Below are positions 9,315 through 18,691 of a stretch of 64,000 nucleotides of DNA, in pieces. The DNA lies in NCBI GenBank assembly GCA_026707585.1, contig JAPOWQ010000025.1, positions 1-64,000 of the forward strand, in the 5' to 3' direction. The position numbers and the translations under genes are program-made. The notes below the pieces were generated by a model. It saw only the letters and a program-made list of their open reading frames with translations, did not search any database and was not told where the DNA came from. Every line of letters starts with the position of its first letter. Positions within the stretch are counted from its first letter, which is position 1. The DNA comes from Chloroflexota bacterium (GTDB lineage: Bacteria; Chloroflexota; UBA11872).

Positions 9315-10049
9315 TCAGACAGGTGAGGCCGCGAGCAAGCGTCCTCGCCCGGGCGTGGCCGTCGAGATGCCGGCTAGCTGCCCCAGATGCCACAGCGTCG
9401 CCTGATTGGCCGTCACCACCGGCTTGCCCAGTGACACCTCAATGTGGTCGATGACTCCCGCCGTCCGCATCCCCGTGCAGCTGATGAACACGGCGTCGGC
9501 GTCCGGCCTGTCCACCTGCGACTCCACGATCTCCCGCGTCTCCCCAGGCTCCACGTCCTCGATATCGCATCGCAGATTCAGCCCCACCATGGCCGCCACG
9601 GTGAATCCCGCGGCTTCCAGGTAGGCCTGCAGGCGATCGTTCAGATCATCGATGTGCGGCGAGAGCACCGCCAGGGACCGAACACCCAGCACTCGCAGGG
9701 CCTCAACGACAGCCGATGACGTCGTCGTCGCGGGCAAGCCGGAAGCAGCTTGCATCTCGTCGATGATTGCCGCGTCGCCTTCGGGGCCCAGGACGTAGCT
9801 GGCTGACGTACACCCGTACGCCACGGCCTGCGCGCCGCGCTCAGCCAGCCGCCCCGCCGCGTGTCCGTTCTCCGGATCCCGCGCCAGCCCCTCCACCAGC
9901 GCCAGCGTGATGTTCTGCTCCGGCTCCGGATCGGTTCTGATGGGTTCGATGTCCAACACGAGACCGTGCCCGATAAACCGCTCCAGTTCCGCCAGGTGAC
10001 GGTCCTGCACAGGCTCCGGCCAAACGATTCCGACCCGGGATGTGCCCAC
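9315..10049 (-). CDS. Asp/Glu racemase superfamily (maleate isomerase/arylmalonate decarboxylase-like)
   Basis: YGCTSASYVLG and ISCTGMRTAGVID Cys motifs; GTG start at 10049; N-terminal part of the longer ORF overlaps the M24 gene. Confidence 0.8.
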   Translation of the reverse strand: MGTSRVGIVWPEPVQDRHLAELERFIGHGLVLDIEPIRTDPEPEQNITLALVEGLARDPENGHAAGRLAERGAQAVAYGCTSASYVLGPEGDAAIIDEMQAASGLPATTTSSAVVEALRVLGVRSLAVLSPHIDDLNDRLQAYLEAAGFTVAAMVGLNLRCDIEDVEPGETREIVESQVDRPDADAVFISCTGMRTAGVIDHIEVSLGKPVVTANQATLWHLGQLAGISTATPGRGRLLAASPV

Positions 10050-10054
10050 GGACG

Positions 10055-11260
10055 CTACCGCTCGATCAGTTCCCGCGGCCCGCGCGTCAGCACCTCGCAA
10101 GCGTCCTCGGTGATCACGCTCGTCTCGCTGAACGCCACTCCAAACTCCCCCAGCCGCCGTACGGCCACCGGGTGGTGAAACACCATCCCAGGTTCCAAAA
10201 CGGAATCCTCGTCGCTCCGAATGAACCCCGAGCCGTCGGCCCAGTTCGGCGGGAATCCGGCGCCGATGCCGTAGCCGAACGTCCCGTGAAACACCAGGTC
10301 GTCGCCCGCGGCCGCCAATTCCCGCCAGCCCGCACCCGCCGCGTCTCGTGCGGCGACGCCCGGTCCCATGGCTTCGAGAACGGCACTCAGGGCGGCAAGG
10401 CACGCGTCGGCGGCCGCCCGAACCTCGGCGGACGGTGGACCGACGGTAAGCGTCCGCATCTGCGGCGCGGTGTAGCGCTGCACGCAGCCCCCAATCTCCA
10501 GCAGCACATTGTCGCCGGGCTGGATGGTGTGCCGCTTGTGGGTCGTGTGCAGCATCCCAGAGCGGCGGCCGCTGGTGACGATCGGCGACAGGCACGGGTA
10601 CTCGCTGCCCGCCCGCGCCATAGCCTCAAATGCCGCGCCCGCGACTTCGCCGTCGGTCACTCCCGCCGTCGCCGTTGACGTTGCGGCCGCTACCGCTGCC
10701 TGCGTGGCTAGTGCCGCGCTACGGATGTGCTTGATCTCAGCGTCCGACTTGCGCCGCTTCAACTCGATCAGCAGGTCGGTCGCGTCGACAAGCTCCGCCT
10801 GGGACAGCGCGTGTGCCAGCCCGGCAGAGAATGCCGTCGTCGCGCCCCACGCGGCGCCGTCGATCCCTATGCGCCCGCGCGTCGCTCCGTGCTCGGCCAG
10901 CATCCCGGCCGCGTACGCCGGTCGGTCGCTCTCCGGCGGATACCCGTGCAGGTCGTCGAACCACACGCCCAGCAGAGCGCCGCCGAACTCCGGCGGATCC
11001 ATCGCCAGCGCCGGTTCGCCGTCGGCAGCCACGACCAGGCAGGCCCCGCCGTCAACCGCGAAAGTCTGGTAACCGGACAGATAAAACACGCTCGCCGGGT
11101 TCATCACCACCAGCGCGTCCAACCCGTGCCCGTCCATTGCCGCCCTCGCCCGCGTCAGCCGCTCTTCGTACTCGGCCGTGGAAAACGCAGGTTCCGGCTT
11201 CAGATCACCCAATTCGGCTTCAGGGAACCGCCCCCCGCTCAGGCTGGCATGCACCCGCAT
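10055..11260 (-). CDS. M24-family metallopeptidase (Xaa-Pro aminopeptidase-like)
   Basis: ALVVMNPASVFYLSGYQTF, GDNVLLEIGGCVQRYTAPQMRT, LEPGMVFHHPV. Confidence 0.85.
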   Translation of the reverse strand: MRVHASLSGGRFPEAELGDLKPEPAFSTAEYEERLTRARAAMDGHGLDALVVMNPASVFYLSGYQTFAVDGGACLVVAADGEPALAMDPPEFGGALLGVWFDDLHGYPPESDRPAYAAGMLAEHGATRGRIGIDGAAWGATTAFSAGLAHALSQAELVDATDLLIELKRRKSDAEIKHIRSAALATQAAVAAATSTATAGVTDGEVAGAAFEAMARAGSEYPCLSPIVTSGRRSGMLHTTHKRHTIQPGDNVLLEIGGCVQRYTAPQMRTLTVGPPSAEVRAAADACLAALSAVLEAMGPGVAARDAAGAGWRELAAAGDDLVFHGTFGYGIGAGFPPNWADGSGFIRSDEDSVLEPGMVFHHPVAVRRLGEFGVAFSETSVITEDACEVLTRGPRELIER

Positions 11261-11279
11261 GGCTTCGACCTTCCTCGGG

Positions 11280-12287
11280 CTACCGATACGTGCGCGGTCC
11301 CCATTGGGCCTCGTAGTACGGCGCAATCATGCGTCCGGGCGGCGCCACGGCATCCAGCCGTACCCGGTCGGCGTCAGTCAATGTGACATTCAGCGCGCCC
11401 AGGTTTCCCTTCCAGTGATCAAGCGTGCGCGGGCCCACGATCGGCGCGGTGATCCCAGGTTGTCCCATATTCCAGGCCAAAGTCAGCTGGCCGGGGCTGC
11501 AACCCTTGTCGCTGGCGATGGCCGCGACCTCGTCCAGCACCGCGAACGCCGCTTCGCTGTGCAGGTTCCGCTGCTCCTGCGTCTCCGGGCTCTTCTCGAA
11601 CCGCGTACCCGGCGGTGCAGTTGTGTTCCGCTGGTAGATCCCGGTCAAAAACCCGCTGGCCAGTGGCGCCCACGGAATGATGCCGATGCCATACGTCTGC
11701 GCCATCGGTACCAGTTCACGCTCGATCCGGCGGTCCAGCAAGTGATACGGCGGCTGCTCGCAGATTGGCCGGTTCAGACTCAGCCTCTCGGCCACCCACA
11801 GCGACTCCACCACCTGCCACGCCGGCCATGTACTCGTGCCGATGTAACGCACCTTCCCGCTCTGCACCAGGTCGTCCAGCGCGCGTAGCGTCTCGTCGGG
11901 CGGAGTGTCCGGCGACGGGCGGTGGATCTGGTACAGGTCAATGTAGTCCGTCTGCAGCCGCCGCAGCGACGCGTCGCACTGCTCCAGGATGTGCCGCCGG
12001 CTGTTGCCCTGTGCGTTGGGATCCTCGTCGTTCATCGCAAAGTGGACCTTCGTCGCCAGCACCACCCGCCCCCGCCGGCTCGGCTCTCGCAGCGCCTCGC
12101 CCACGATCGTCTCGCTCGTACCGCGACCGTACATATTGGCCGTGTCGATGAAGTTGATCCCGGTGTCCAGCGCGTGATCAATGATCGCCAGCGACTCTTC
12201 CCGGCTGGTCGCGTTCCCAAAGTTCCAGCAGCCCACGCACAACGGACTCACCTTGACTCCGGTACGACCCAAATTGCGGTAGTTCAC
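11280..12287 (-). CDS. aldo/keto reductase
   Basis: MNYRNLGRTGVKVSPLCVGCWNFGN, FIDTANMYGRGTSETIVGEAL, YIDLYQIHRPSPDTP. Confidence 0.92.
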   Translation of the reverse strand: MNYRNLGRTGVKVSPLCVGCWNFGNATSREESLAIIDHALDTGINFIDTANMYGRGTSETIVGEALREPSRRGRVVLATKVHFAMNDEDPNAQGNSRRHILEQCDASLRRLQTDYIDLYQIHRPSPDTPPDETLRALDDLVQSGKVRYIGTSTWPAWQVVESLWVAERLSLNRPICEQPPYHLLDRRIERELVPMAQTYGIGIIPWAPLASGFLTGIYQRNTTAPPGTRFEKSPETQEQRNLHSEAAFAVLDEVAAIASDKGCSPGQLTLAWNMGQPGITAPIVGPRTLDHWKGNLGALNVTLTDADRVRLDAVAPPGRMIAPYYEAQWGPRTYR

Positions 12288-12590
12288 TGTGCCCGATCCG
12301 TGCCCCCGGCCGCTGCAATCAACGAGCCGAGTGTGTCACGTTCTCCACTCCAGCGCAGCCAGCGGGGGCTTGGCAGTCCCTGGAATCTGCGCTGTGAGAT
12401 TCGCGCTTCAGTGATCGTCGTTGTCAGGGCAGCTGAGGTTGCCTGGCGCACGCCTTCGTCGACTCGATTCGTTCCGCGACCTGCCGCGACTCAACTGCGT
12501 CCGAGCGGATGTCCGCGACGAGTCCCACAGGCTTCTGGCATGCCGACCTTGCGTCCGACACGCCCAACGGATCCGTCTAGGTGGTGTTTG

Positions 12591-14093
12591 CTATCCGCCG
12601 TGGCAGCCGGCATGCCAATGTTCAACCTCGTTGCAGGACAGCTCGGGCCAGTCGCTATCGATCCATGCAGCAATGTCAATCATCACCTCTTCGTCAACGT
12701 GACCTACGGAACGGAGCGTGGGTGGTCTGACCTTCGTAACGTCAAACAAGCCATGGACATGACCCTGGTACACGCGAAACGCGGCATCTCCCCGCCTGCG
12801 CAAGCTCGAGAGCCACGCTTCGTGGTCCTCAATAGGCGTAACCCCCACCCGGTCGCCAAATATCACGAACATGGGAATCGGGAGATAGCGCGCTACGTTT
12901 TCCGGTCGATACGTAGCCAGGTCGAGGTGGTAGGTGATCCGCACACCGAGTTCCTTCGGATCACCGTCGCCTCTTGCGGCAGCTTCGATTGCGGCGGCAC
13001 GTGCCTTCAGCACCTCAATGCTGTGTTGCTCGCTCTCAGAGACTGTCCTGTCGACCTTGGCGTGCTCCTGTTGCATGCGCCATGCGGAGTCCCAGACGTA
13101 TCCACTGGATGGCGATACAAGCACCAGTCCAGCCAGGTCGGGATCCAGGCTGGCGACCCGCGGCATCGCGAAGCTAGCCACGCTAATACCGAGCAGATAG
13201 ACGCGGGCTGGATCCACACGAGGCGTCAGCCGCAGCCACCCGATTGCCGCCAACGCGTCATCCACGTACTCCTCCGCGAGAGTGAACGATGGTTCTCGCG
13301 CGGCCGCCAGCGCGTGGGTTACGGACCGCTCGGCTAAACGCAGGGAGGCCACCCCATGCGTGGCGAGCCCTTGGGCCATATCGCGATCCCAGCGGTTTGG
13401 ACTCTCCCCCGCAAAGCCACCGCCCGGGCCGAGAATCACCACGGCTGGAAACGGTCCTGGCCCCTTCGGCATGGTGAGCGTGCCGTCAATCTCCCAGGGA
13501 ACCTGGCCAAACGTCACCCGGTACTCGTCGAAAGCTTCCGGCGGCGCGTACGGCGGTGGCGGCGACTCGGGTGCCGGCCCCAGGTCTGTCAAAATCGACA
13601 GGTAGCTGAACCACCCGATCCGACCGTCAGGCGTGAGGTTTATTGCGGTGTACGCGTCGCGTCTGGACTCATGCGATTGCCCGCTTCCCCTCATCGATAG
13701 GCGCAGCACGACTCGCAGGTGGTCGGACGCCGCGTCGTACGCCAACGGCGAGAAAGTCTCGATGGCAATCAGCTCGGGGTGATTCGCCGCAACCACGAGC
13801 CAGAATCCCTCCAGGCCAACCTCGCACAGCCCGCCTCGTCCCAGCCGCTCGAATGCCAACATCCCGTAGGCTGTCTCATAGTCGTCGTCCGCCATGGCCC
13901 GCACGAAGGTGCGTGCGCGCTCCTCCGGATCGAACGCGAACGGCGCCACCTCAAAGTCCGCCGCCGCCGGCGTCGCCGCCTCGCAAGCCGGAACCGTGTC
14001 GGCGCTACGGATCAGCGCAAGCGCGAGCAGCGCGCTGCCGACCAGCCCAATGGCCAGCGGAACAACGATCTTCGCTCGCCGGACGATTTGCAC
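12591..14093 (-). CDS. alpha/beta hydrolase, membrane-anchored or exported
   Basis: N-terminal hydrophobic segment; PAVVILGPGGG; LLGISVASFAMPRVA nucleophile region; MFVIFGDRVGVTP. Confidence 0.75.
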   Translation of the reverse strand: MQIVRRAKIVVPLAIGLVGSALLALALIRSADTVPACEAATPAAADFEVAPFAFDPEERARTFVRAMADDDYETAYGMLAFERLGRGGLCEVGLEGFWLVVAANHPELIAIETFSPLAYDAASDHLRVVLRLSMRGSGQSHESRRDAYTAINLTPDGRIGWFSYLSILTDLGPAPESPPPPYAPPEAFDEYRVTFGQVPWEIDGTLTMPKGPGPFPAVVILGPGGGFAGESPNRWDRDMAQGLATHGVASLRLAERSVTHALAAAREPSFTLAEEYVDDALAAIGWLRLTPRVDPARVYLLGISVASFAMPRVASLDPDLAGLVLVSPSSGYVWDSAWRMQQEHAKVDRTVSESEQHSIEVLKARAAAIEAAARGDGDPKELGVRITYHLDLATYRPENVARYLPIPMFVIFGDRVGVTPIEDHEAWLSSLRRRGDAAFRVYQGHVHGLFDVTKVRPPTLRSVGHVDEEVMIDIAAWIDSDWPELSCNEVEHWHAGCHGG

Positions 14094-14408
14094 GTATCAG
14101 GTTCCCCGCCAGAGCCGCATGAACTGTTTACTGCGCACTCACTCTGGCAACTGTGCCGGCCCATAGTGAAGTTGCACGGACGGCAGCTTCAAGCGCTTCC
14201 TCGCGACCCGCAGTTGATCACGTTCGGCAGCCGCTGTTCGTTGATCTGAGCGACGGATCGTGGATGACTCGGGTATCGGGTGTCGCTTAGGCACCGAATC
14301 TGAGTCGGCCACCTGACTGGAGTCTGGCCAGGATCCGAATCACGCGCCATAGTGTTCACACGGATGCGTGAATGACCGCATGCGGCGCAAGGCGTAGAGG
14401 AGTTCCTG

Positions 14409-15512
14409 ATGGGGATTGAACTCTTGCGGGCCGCCGTCGTCGGCCTCAACTGGGCCGGACGCCAACACGTCCAGACGTACACGCAGCTTGAGGGCGTACA
14501 ACTAGCCGCCGTCTGCGATGTCGATGCGTCGGCCCTTGACCGCGTCGGCCGTTGGTTTCCGGACTTGCACCGCTACCGCGACTACGAGCAAATGCTTGCC
14601 GAAGAGCAGCCCGATTTGCTCAGCATTGCAACCCCGCAGCGCTGGCACGCCTCCCACACCATCCTGGCCGCCACCCGCTATCCGCCGCGCGCCATCCTCT
14701 GCGAGAAGCCCATGGCCGGTAGCCTGGGCGAGGCCAGGGCCATGCTGGCCGCCTGCCGCCAACACGGCGTCAAGCTCGCCATCGGCCACATGATGCGCTG
14801 GTACACCGTGCACGAACAGGCGCGGGCGCTGGTGGCCGACGGCGCCATCGGCACGCCGCTCACCGCCACAGTCTGCTTGGAAGAGGGCGGACTGATGAAC
14901 AACGGCACCCATGTGTTGAGTTACATGCAATACGTTCTCGGCGACCCCGATCCCGAGTGGGTCATCGCCAACGTCCAGCGCCGCAGCGATCGCTACGAAC
15001 GCGGCTGGCCGAATGAGGAGATCTCGGGCGGCCTCATCGCCTTCACCGGTGGCGTGCGTGTCTCCTTCGAGGGCGACATTCCGCGCTATCCGGCCTACGA
15101 CTGGCAGTACCAGACCGTGACCGGAACCGACGGCGTGCTCATGTGGCCAAGCGCCTTTCTGGCGCCCGACTTTGCCGTTCGCCTCGTGCGCCGCGGCAGC
15201 GGTGTGACGCAGACGCCGGCGCCAACGCAGACCCTCGACAACGTGTTCCTGCGCGAATTGGATGGCCTGGCCCGCTGGGCGCGCGGCGACGTGGATGACA
15301 ACCGCAACGACGCCCACCTGGCCATCAAGAACCAGGAAATCCTCATGGCCATGTACGAGTCCGCCCGCACCCACACCCTCGTCCGCCTTCCCCTCCGAAC
15401 CATGGGATCGCCACTCATCGAGGCAATTGCGACCGGCGAGCTCGCCGTCGAGTTTCCGGGGCGCTACGACACGCGCTACGCGGTCGACCGGCCTCTGCGC
15501 TCCCGCGACTGA
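14409..15512 (+). CDS. Gfo/Idh/MocA family oxidoreductase
   Basis: RAAVVGLNWAGRQHVQTYTQLEGVQLAAVCDVD, ILCEKPMAGSLGEARAML. Confidence 0.9.
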   Translation: MGIELLRAAVVGLNWAGRQHVQTYTQLEGVQLAAVCDVDASALDRVGRWFPDLHRYRDYEQMLAEEQPDLLSIATPQRWHASHTILAATRYPPRAILCEKPMAGSLGEARAMLAACRQHGVKLAIGHMMRWYTVHEQARALVADGAIGTPLTATVCLEEGGLMNNGTHVLSYMQYVLGDPDPEWVIANVQRRSDRYERGWPNEEISGGLIAFTGGVRVSFEGDIPRYPAYDWQYQTVTGTDGVLMWPSAFLAPDFAVRLVRRGSGVTQTPAPTQTLDNVFLRELDGLARWARGDVDDNRNDAHLAIKNQEILMAMYESARTHTLVRLPLRTMGSPLIEAIATGELAVEFPGRYDTRYAVDRPLRSRD

Positions 15513-15552
15513 TCGCCGGCTACCTGTCCATTGAGGGCTTTGAGCTCGCCGC

Positions 15553-16755
15553 TTAGTCCCTGAACGGGTCGTACGTGTCCGCGCCAGCCATCGCCACCCC
15601 AATCGGCCGCAACCGGTGAGTCACACGCACCGTTCCCGCGTGTTCGGCCAGCACGTGATCAAGATTCTTGTACGCCTCAGGCGCCTCGTCGGCTCCGCCG
15701 CCGCGTAGCACGATGCCCTGCCCGCGCAGCGACGCCCGCACCTTCGGCCAGTCTACCACGCCGGGTGCCGTCTGCACCCAGCGCTTGCGCTTCCGGTTGT
15801 AGCGCCGCCGGCCCGCCGCCTGACGCCGCGACATTACCCGCCCGGCCCCATGAACCGTGCTGTACAGCGCTTGCTTCGAAGCGGGTGAGTCCAGACCCTC
15901 CAGGATCACCGATGTCCCGCCCATCGTCGCGCCCACGAACCCCTGCTGACCCGGAAACGCTGGCGTCGCCCCCTTGCGCACCACCCAGAAGGTCCGCCCG
16001 AAGTGCCGTTCCTCCCAGGCGAAATTGTGGTGGTTGTGCACCGTCAGGTCCGCCTTGGTTCCTAGCAGCTTCAGAATCCGCGCCACCACCCAGCGTCGTC
16101 CCGCCTGCGCGTACGCCCCCGCCAGCCGCATCGCCGAGATGTACGCCTGTCCGAGTTCAGTCCGTACGTCAAACAGCACCGGCGGCGCGTCCATGCTGGT
16201 GTTCCGCGGTCGGTCCGTGAACTTCCGGCCCTCGCCTATCGCCAGGAATCCGGTGGCCGTCCGGTGACCGAACCCCCGGCTGCCGAAGTGCACCCCGATC
16301 CACAGCTGATCCTGCTGATCGGCAAACAAGTCCACGTAGTGGTTCCCCGCGCCCACCGTCCCCAGCTGTCCCTCCGCCAGCTTCAGCAGTCGCCGCTGCG
16401 GCGCGAACTCGGCGATACGTATGCGTTCCAGCACCGGATCGTCCGCCCGTTCACGATTCTTGCGCCCCAGCCCAAAACTGATCGTCTGCACGATCTCGTC
16501 CATCACCCCTGCCGTATCGAGTCTCGAAGCCCGCAACGGCGTCCGTACCGCCAGGTTCCCGCAGCCGATGTCGTACCCCACGCCCGACGGCGACACGTGC
16601 CGCGGATAGGCAATCGCCGCCCCGATCGGCGCCGAATACCCAACGTGGTGATCGGCGCACAGCACCCCATACGTCGCCTGCCGCAGGCAACGGTTCAGTT
16701 GCGCCACGGCCCGCGGGTCGCCCTGGCCAAAGATGTGAACGCGCGGCTTGCTCAT
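15553..16755 (-). CDS. rtcB: RtcB-family RNA ligase
   Basis: ADHHVGYSAPIGAAIAYPRHVSPSGVGYDIGCGNLAVRT; HNHHNFAWEE; IGVHFGSRGFGH. Confidence 0.92.
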   Translation of the reverse strand: MSKPRVHIFGQGDPRAVAQLNRCLRQATYGVLCADHHVGYSAPIGAAIAYPRHVSPSGVGYDIGCGNLAVRTPLRASRLDTAGVMDEIVQTISFGLGRKNRERADDPVLERIRIAEFAPQRRLLKLAEGQLGTVGAGNHYVDLFADQQDQLWIGVHFGSRGFGHRTATGFLAIGEGRKFTDRPRNTSMDAPPVLFDVRTELGQAYISAMRLAGAYAQAGRRWVVARILKLLGTKADLTVHNHHNFAWEERHFGRTFWVVRKGATPAFPGQQGFVGATMGGTSVILEGLDSPASKQALYSTVHGAGRVMSRRQAAGRRRYNRKRKRWVQTAPGVVDWPKVRASLRGQGIVLRGGGADEAPEAYKNLDHVLAEHAGTVRVTHRLRPIGVAMAGADTYDPFRD

Positions 16756-16823
16756 CTCTTAAACCTACGCGGGATATGCTGAGGCCGCAGCGCCAATACC
16801 CCGCACGAATCGGGAGAGCGCCT

Positions 16824-17618
16824 ATGAGCACCCAGGCCAACGGCCTCCACACCCTGTCCCGCGCGCAAGTCGAGCAATTCAGGCGCGACGGCTTCCTGGT
16901 TGTAGAAAACCTGCTGTCCGAGGACGACATGGCCGCCGTGCGCGAACGCGCCGACCTCATCGCCGGCGGCCGCGCACCCCACGTCCCCGACGACTGCGTC
17001 CAGGTCGAGCCCGGCCTGCGCGACGGACCGCTGCCCGAAGACCGCGCCCTAGCCGTCCGCAAGATCTACAAGGTGGCCCACTACGACGACGTCATGCTGG
17101 CCCACGTGCGCAATCCCAGGCTTGTGGACGTCATCGCCGACCTGCTGGGCAGCGACGACATCAAGCTCTACCTCGACCAGATCCTCATGAAACCCGCGTT
17201 TCACGGATCGGCTCAGGCCTGGCATCAGGACTCCGGCTCCTGGCGCGACATGTTTCCCATGGACCTGGTCACCGCCTGGTGCGCGCTGGACGACGCCACC
17301 ATCGCCAACGGCTGCCTCTGGATGGCGCCCGGCACCCACCGCTGGGGCATGATTCCAAGGCATCTGCAGTCGGATCTTCAGAACTCCTTCGTCGGCCAGT
17401 TCCAGCCGGTCCCCGTGGAAATTCCGGCCGGCGGCGTCAGCTTCCATCACAGCCTGGTCTTCCATTCCAGTCGCCCCAACACCACGCCCCACCGTCGCCG
17501 CGGATCCGCCGTCCACTACATGCGCGCGGCCACCATCAAGGACGAGACGGTCACCGACGCACCCAAAGTTCCGCCGTTCATCCAGGTGCGCGGCCAGTCC
17601 TTCCCTGGCTGCGTCTAG
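16824..17618 (+). CDS. phytanoyl-CoA dioxygenase (PhyH) family protein
   Basis: FRRDGFLVVENLLSEDD, AWHQDSGSW, WMAPGTHRWG. Confidence 0.88.
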   Translation: MSTQANGLHTLSRAQVEQFRRDGFLVVENLLSEDDMAAVRERADLIAGGRAPHVPDDCVQVEPGLRDGPLPEDRALAVRKIYKVAHYDDVMLAHVRNPRLVDVIADLLGSDDIKLYLDQILMKPAFHGSAQAWHQDSGSWRDMFPMDLVTAWCALDDATIANGCLWMAPGTHRWGMIPRHLQSDLQNSFVGQFQPVPVEIPAGGVSFHHSLVFHSSRPNTTPHRRRGSAVHYMRAATIKDETVTDAPKVPPFIQVRGQSFPGCV

Positions 17619-17640
17619 CGCCCGGGCGGAGAACACTCGC

Positions 17641-18621
17641 ATGGAGATTGCGCTGCTCGGATCCAGCGGCATCCGGGTGTCGCGGGTGGGACTCGGTTGC
17701 GGCTTCCGCAATCAGACTGATCTGAATCTGATGGAAGCCGCCATCAGGCGCGCCATCGACCGCGGCGTCACGCTCCTCGACTGCTCCAACTTCTACGGCA
17801 AGACGCCGGACACGCCCTACGGCGGCGCGTCCGAACTGGCCCTCGGGCGCGCCATCGCGGGCTGCCGCGACGATGTGGTCATCACCTCGAAAGTCGGCTG
17901 TCCCATCGGACCGGGCCCAAACGATCTCGGCGGATCGCGAATGCACATCATGCGCGAGATCGACCGCAGCCTGCGGCGACTGCAAACCGACCACGTCGAT
18001 ATCTACATTATCCACTGGCGAGACCCGGACACGGCCCTGGAAGAGACCGTCAGCGCCATGCTCGACGTAATCCGTCAGGGCAAGGCCCGCGCCTGGGGCA
18101 TGTCCACCTTTAGCGCCTGGGAGTCCTGCAAGGCGCTCATGATCGCCGAACGCCTGGGCGGCCCACGCCCGGCCATGGTCATGCACCCCTATAACCTGTT
18201 CGATCGCACGCCCGAGCTTGAGGTGCTCCCCTTCTGCCGCCAGGAACAGGTCGGCTTCTTCGCCTATAGCCCCCTTGCCGTCGGCCTCTTGACTGGCTTC
18301 TACCGACCCGGTCGCCCGCCGCCGCCCGGCTCGGTGATGGCGGCGCCCCGCAGGCGCGCCGAGTACGACCAGACGTTTCGCGGCCGCGCCATCCAGGTCC
18401 TTGCCGCCGTCGAACGCGTCGCCGCCGCCCGCGCCTGCGCCCCGGCCCACGTGGCCCTCAACTGGGTCCGGTCCAATCCCGATGTTTCCGTCACGCTCAT
18501 GGGTGTCGACACGCCCGACCAGGTCGACGCCAACCTCAACGCCCTATCCTGGAGCCTGAGCGACGAAGAGCGTCGCGAACTCCACGAGGTATCGCGGAGT
18601 CTGGATTCCCTGGCCGGTTAG
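17641..18621 (+). CDS. aldo/keto reductase
   Basis: GSSGIRVSRVGLGCGF, LLDCSNFYGKTP, DHVDIYIIHWRDPDT. Confidence 0.92.
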   Translation: MEIALLGSSGIRVSRVGLGCGFRNQTDLNLMEAAIRRAIDRGVTLLDCSNFYGKTPDTPYGGASELALGRAIAGCRDDVVITSKVGCPIGPGPNDLGGSRMHIMREIDRSLRRLQTDHVDIYIIHWRDPDTALEETVSAMLDVIRQGKARAWGMSTFSAWESCKALMIAERLGGPRPAMVMHPYNLFDRTPELEVLPFCRQEQVGFFAYSPLAVGLLTGFYRPGRPPPPGSVMAAPRRRAEYDQTFRGRAIQVLAAVERVAAARACAPAHVALNWVRSNPDVSVTLMGVDTPDQVDANLNALSWSLSDEERRELHEVSRSLDSLAG

Positions 18622-18691
18622 GCCGAACGCATCCCACTGAGACTCGGGTCGGCACCAGGAGTTACGCACGTTGCCGCGGGACTTCCAATGA

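Noticed and set aside
10050-10595. N-terminal extension of the racemase ORF (9315-10595)
   Set aside because: Arg/Gly-rich out-of-frame reading of the M24 peptidase gene; the real start fits GTG 10049.
11922-13337. 471-aa plus-strand ORF
   Set aside because: Overlaps antisense to both the AKR (11280-12287) and the alpha/beta hydrolase (12591-14093), which have clear family motifs.
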